Both the position numbers and the translations under genes were made by a program. Under the pieces are notes generated by a model. It saw only the letters and a program-made list of their open reading frames with translations. It had not been told where the DNA came from and did not search any database. This document shows positions 60,301 to 64,000 of a DNA stretch of 64,000 nucleotides, piece after piece (the first letter of the stretch is position 1; every line of letters begins with the position of its first letter). The stretch comes from Hirsutella rhossiliensis (taxonomy: Eukaryota > Ascomycota > Sordariomycetes > Hypocreales > Ophiocordycipitaceae). The stretch is from assembly GCF_020360975.1 (NCBI RefSeq), contig NW_025408667.1, positions 6,510,001 to 6,574,000 of the forward strand, read 5' to 3'.

Positions 60301-63033
60301 TATATAGAGTAATATAAAGGCTTAGTACTAGTTCGCGAAGCTAAGGAAGCTCTAGACTCCTTTTATATTCTAAGGTGCTTACTATATCTATATTACTTAG
60401 ATCTTCTTTAAGTTATATTAAACCTTACCTTTTACTTATATAATAAAACCTAGGTACTTAACCTCCTTTATTATAAAGTTATACTTCCTTAAGTTTAATA
60501 TTAAGCTTATATTTTATAGCTTTTAAAGTACCCTTACTACTTTTTCTTAATAGTCTTAAAGAGACCTTAATAAGTAGATTAATATATTATCTATATACGA
60601 TATAATAAACTTATATAAGTATTCCCTTAGTACCTTATTAATATATTATTAGAAAGTAGCTAGTATCCTTATTAAGCTAAATAAGTATACTTACTACTTA
60701 AATAATTTAAACCTTATTTAAAAGGCTATCTTAAACTTATAGCCCTTTATTATTTAGATCTTATAAAACGCTACTATAACGTTAAGCTTTATAAACTACT
60801 TTACCTTTATAAGTATATATAGTATCTTTATAATTAAGGGTAGCGCGTACTTATCTTTTTTTATAATTACGTTTAAGGCTTAGTAGTTATAGTAAAATTA
60901 TAAGTAATTATCTAACTTTTAAGTAAAGAGTACTAAGGCTATAGCTAAGGAGCTACTTAAGCGGATTAGGTTTACCTTTATTAGCTCGCTTAAGGTCTTT
61001 CTTAGTACTAAGAGTTCCTCCCTTAATTTATTATAAAAGGGTCCTTATAGTAAGGGGGGCTCTACCCTATCTTTATTTAGTATTAAGTTAATCTTATAGT
61101 TTACCCTTAGCCTATATAGGGGTATCTTTAAAGCCTTCTTTAGTATAAAGAGGTCTAGGTATATATCTAGCGCCTACTTTAGGATATAGTCTACTAGGTT
61201 TACCGTTATCTTTAGCTAAAGTGCCCTCTTTATATCCTTTATTATAATCGCTTAGATATTAACTATCTTTTACCTTCCCTTATTATCCTTTACTACCTTC
61301 TCCCTTTAATATTCCGCCGCGAATACTACCGCGCTAATAATCTTTACCCTTTAAATCTATTCTACCTTCCTTATTACTTTTAATCTCTATAAGCTTATCT
61401 AAATCTTAGCTTTACTATACTAAATCCGATCCCCCGCTATATTATATATTACTTAGTTTTCTTTATCTATAGCTTTCTTAGGAATATATTAAAGCTTAGC
61501 CTAAGGACTATATATATAAAGGTCTACTTTATATAGCCGTTAATTTCTATCTTAAATACTATAATTCCTTTTATTTAGTAAGCTAGAGTATCTTTTAAGA
61601 ATAGCCTTAGTTATCTTCTTTTTTTACTAGTAAGAGGTATTTATAGCTTCTTTACTACCCTCTTACTTACTATAGTATAATAATTATAGCTAGTATTTAT
61701 AAGCGTATTAAGTCCCTTTTTTTATTAATACTTACCCTTAGTATTACTAAGCTTAGTATAAGATAGTCCCTTATTAACTTTTAAGCTTCTTACTATTTCT
61801 CTTTTACCCTTAGCGCTTAACTTTATACTAGGGTTCCTTTTTTTTAAGTTATTATTATCCTTAGTATCCTTTTCTTTCTTTATTACGCCCGCCCTTTAAG
61901 GTTCCTATCTCTTCTTTTTATAATAAAGCGCGATATATCTCTTAACTCTATAATTAAAGTATATTTAATTCTCTAGCTAGCTCTACCTCTCCTTTTATCT
62001 ATCTAAGGCGTTAATACTAGTTATTAAAGTATCCTTATTTTTATCTTTCCTTTCCTAAGGGTATATATCTATTAGTTTTCTTTAGTTTAAGGGAAGTTAT
62101 CTTATTTTCTAGACCCTCTTTAGCTTAGCCGCTATTTACGCTACTTAATTAATATAGGTAGTAAAGCTTAATATAAGGAGGTCGACTATAGCTAATACTT
62201 TATATAGCTAGATTCCTAGAGCCCCCTCTAAAAAGATAATCTAAACGTTATATAGCTAGGACCCGCCTCTAGCCTTAAAGAGTCTCTACTTAAACTTTAA
62301 GAGGAACGCTATAAACGTTTAACTTTCCCTTTATTTTATTATTTAAACTACTACTACCGCGCGTAACTAAATATCTATATTAAGGTAGATTAAGTTAAGG
62401 TATTTTAAGAATTCCTTTTAATTATAGCCCCTCTCTACTCTTATTTTATAGTATATAGCGACTATTTATTATAGCTTAGTATTTAAGTAGTTATAAATAA
62501 AGTAAAAGATTTCCCTTAAGCTTAAAAAGAATTCTTTATCGATCTTATACTTCTCTTATATATATTATATTTATAGGGTATAGTACTATTATTATCTATC
62601 GAATTTTCCTAGGCTTAAAAGAGGCTTCTTATAGCTATTCTTCCTTACTACCTCCCTCTTAATTATAGGCGTCGCTACCCTCCCTATCGCCCTTAAGGGC
62701 GGTATTAAACTACCTACCCTACCCCTAGCCCCCTCTTATATACCTATCTATATTAGTTTATCTATCCTTAAGTATATCCTCTTAATCTAGCCGATTAGTT
62801 CCTATATCTATAGTTAACTTTATATTACTTAATACTTTATTTCTATCTCTCTTACCTATAGTAAGAGTATTACTTACTTTATTATTAGCTAGGCGTCTAG
62901 CCCTCTTATTACTACTCCTTACTATCCTTAGGCCTATTCTCCCTCCTTTAAGTTATTAGGATATTTATATTATATCCTTTTAGTTTAATCTCTCTTTAAG
63001 CTTTATAGCTTTATCTAAAAGGAGCTTTAGATA

Positions 63034-63290
63034 TATTAAGGGCCGGCGTATACTTAATATAATAGTATAGGGCTAAATAATTATTTATTTAAAGCTAAAG
63101 AGAAAAGAGGAAAACTCGATCTTAGTCGCGATAGTTATTTATCTTCCTTAGTCCTTAGCTTAACCTATATTTAAGTACTATTTAGCCTAAGTTCGGGTTA
63201 AGCTCTACCTATATATAGGTTTACTTTAGCCCGACTTTAGTATAGTCGCTATAATATAACCTTAGCCTTTTATAAGTAGAGCCTATAATA
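63034..63290 (-). repeat. Gypsy-3 5' LTR
   Basis: 257 bp, partner of 35810-36066. The differences noticed are C/T or G/A. Confidence 0.9.
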
Positions 63291-63295
63291 CTTAG

Positions 63296-64000
63296 GGAAC
63301 TTTAAATAAAGGTAGAACTTTAATATATTAAAGCTTAAGTAATATAAAGCTTTTATTAGTAGTTAAAAAGATACTTATTTCTAGGATATTTCTTATTAAG
63401 TTCCTATAAAAATAAAAGATAGCTAGATTACTTACCTTAAGAATAACGCTTAAAGGAATTAAAAGTAAAACTTCTACGATATAACTTACTAGCTTACTTA
63501 GCTAATTATTAAGGCCTATAAGAACGAATTAATAACTTAAAATACATTCTAGTAATAAGGTAATATTAGCTATAAATAATAAAGCTATATAGAAATTAGT
63601 ATAGTATAGCTTCCCTTACCCTACCTTAACTACCTTTATTAAAAGGATAAAGCCTTAAAAGTTTACTAAACCCTAATAACTAAAATAAGAAAGAACCTTT
63701 AAATAATACTACCCTTAGTAGTATATTCGCGATAATAACCTTAGCGAACTAGCTAATAAGCTTAATTATAAAAGAAGCCCTTATAAGACTACTAGTAAAA
63801 GCTATAGTAAGAGAAACTAAGGATAATATTACTATAAACCCTCCTTAAGTACCCTTAGTATATATTAAACTAAAAGATATATAGAAGTTTAACCTTACTA
63901 GCCCCTTTAATATAACGCTTAATATCCTTAAAGAAACTAAGAAAATAATTATATATAGAAGCGTTAATTAATTTATTAATTCCTTAAAGCAGGTAGCTAT
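63296..64000. other. Degenerate RIP-type DNA right of Gypsy-3
   Basis: AT-rich and CpA-poor to the window end. A plus frame around 63,730-63,960 has stop-separated stretches such as LVKAIVRETKDNITINPP, suggesting an older degraded coding sequence, but no family was recognised. It should join the DNA left of 35,805, since Gypsy-3 inserted between them. Confidence 0.4.

Larger units (their letters stand above)
35810..63290 (-). mobile_element. Gypsy-3 LTR retrotransposon, outermost of the right stack
   Basis: Two 257-bp LTRs are flanked by a perfect target duplication CTTAG (35805-35809, 63291-63295). Subtracting Copia-2 (with Gypsy-2A inside) and Gypsy-2B leaves about 6.85 kb. Minus-strand coding lies mainly at 57.3-63.0 kb. 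The reverse transcriptase reads LATF, then INKVLREYLYKFIISYIDN, with the active-site motif at about 60,575-60,605 (YIDD to YIDN). A purine-rich tract abuts the 3' LTR at 36067-36086. It must be older than the three elements inside it. Confidence 0.9.
19082..64000. other. RIP-mutated AT-rich transposon compartment
   Basis: From about 19,082 on, CpA and its complement TpG almost vanish and TpA becomes very frequent, while CpG, CpC and CpT remain. This matches repeat-induced point mutation acting on CpA on both strands. The change is abrupt: 19,021-19,081 still contains CA and TG. Coding frames of the elements are broken mainly by TAA/TAG, while TGA is nearly absent, as expected when TpG is lost. 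No intact host gene was found inside. Confidence 0.93.

Overview
The window reads as a chromosome segment of a filamentous ascomycete (Pezizomycotina, probably Sordariomycetes). Genes carry 46-70 bp introns with GT..AG ends and CTRAC/CTNAY-type branch sites. The protein set (DUF7924, YOS9, NLR, DPP III) is typical of that group, and the right two thirds shows repeat-induced point mutation (RIP). The species cannot be named from the sequence.

Layout. Positions 1 to about 19,080 form a normal, GC-balanced gene compartment. It holds, in order: a Tad-type LINE RNase H remnant (1797-2230, -); a DUF7924 protein (2327-4027, -, three exons); YOS9/OS-9, the ER lectin of ERAD (4509-6111, +, two exons); a start-less small secreted protein remnant (7078-7233, +); a 66-residue cysteine-containing secreted protein (8891-9091, -); a 943-residue NB-ARC/TPR NOD-like receptor (10348-13459, -, six exons); a fungal protein of unknown function with a C-terminal membrane segment (14212-15450, +); dipeptidyl peptidase III (15486-17891, -, eight exons); and a small secreted protein with a premature stop exactly at the compartment border (18517-18849, -).

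From about 19,082 to the end the DNA is AT-rich and almost free of CpA/TpG, while CpG, CpC and CpT survive. This is the signature of intense CpA-directed RIP. Nearly every element was resolved by identical-length LTR pairs plus 5-bp target-site duplications. Copia-1 (19726-32677, -) is interrupted by Gypsy-1 (22524-30370, -). Gypsy-3 (35810-63290, -) is interrupted by Copia-2 (36342-49366, +), itself interrupted by Gypsy-2A (39878-46844, +). Gypsy-3 is also interrupted by Gypsy-2B (49739-57330, +), which carries a solo-LTR-like insert (56225-56881). After excision of the inserts the elements return to about 5.1, 7.8, 6.9, 6.1, 7.0 and 6.9 kb. All coding regions are broken mainly by TAA/TAG stops with few indels. 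A hAT-like fragment, a tRNA-like sequence and a GC-rich patch lie between the stacks.

How the parts relate. YOS9 is an ER quality-control housekeeping gene and DPP III a housekeeping metallopeptidase. The NLR and its divergent neighbour, and the secreted proteins, are the accessory part typical of regions next to transposon islands. The most unusual points are a third open region, readable antisense, between pol and the 3' LTR in both Gypsy-2 copies; a RIP-like nonsense codon in the border gene; and a DUF7924 protein whose presumed catalytic lysine position is methionine.
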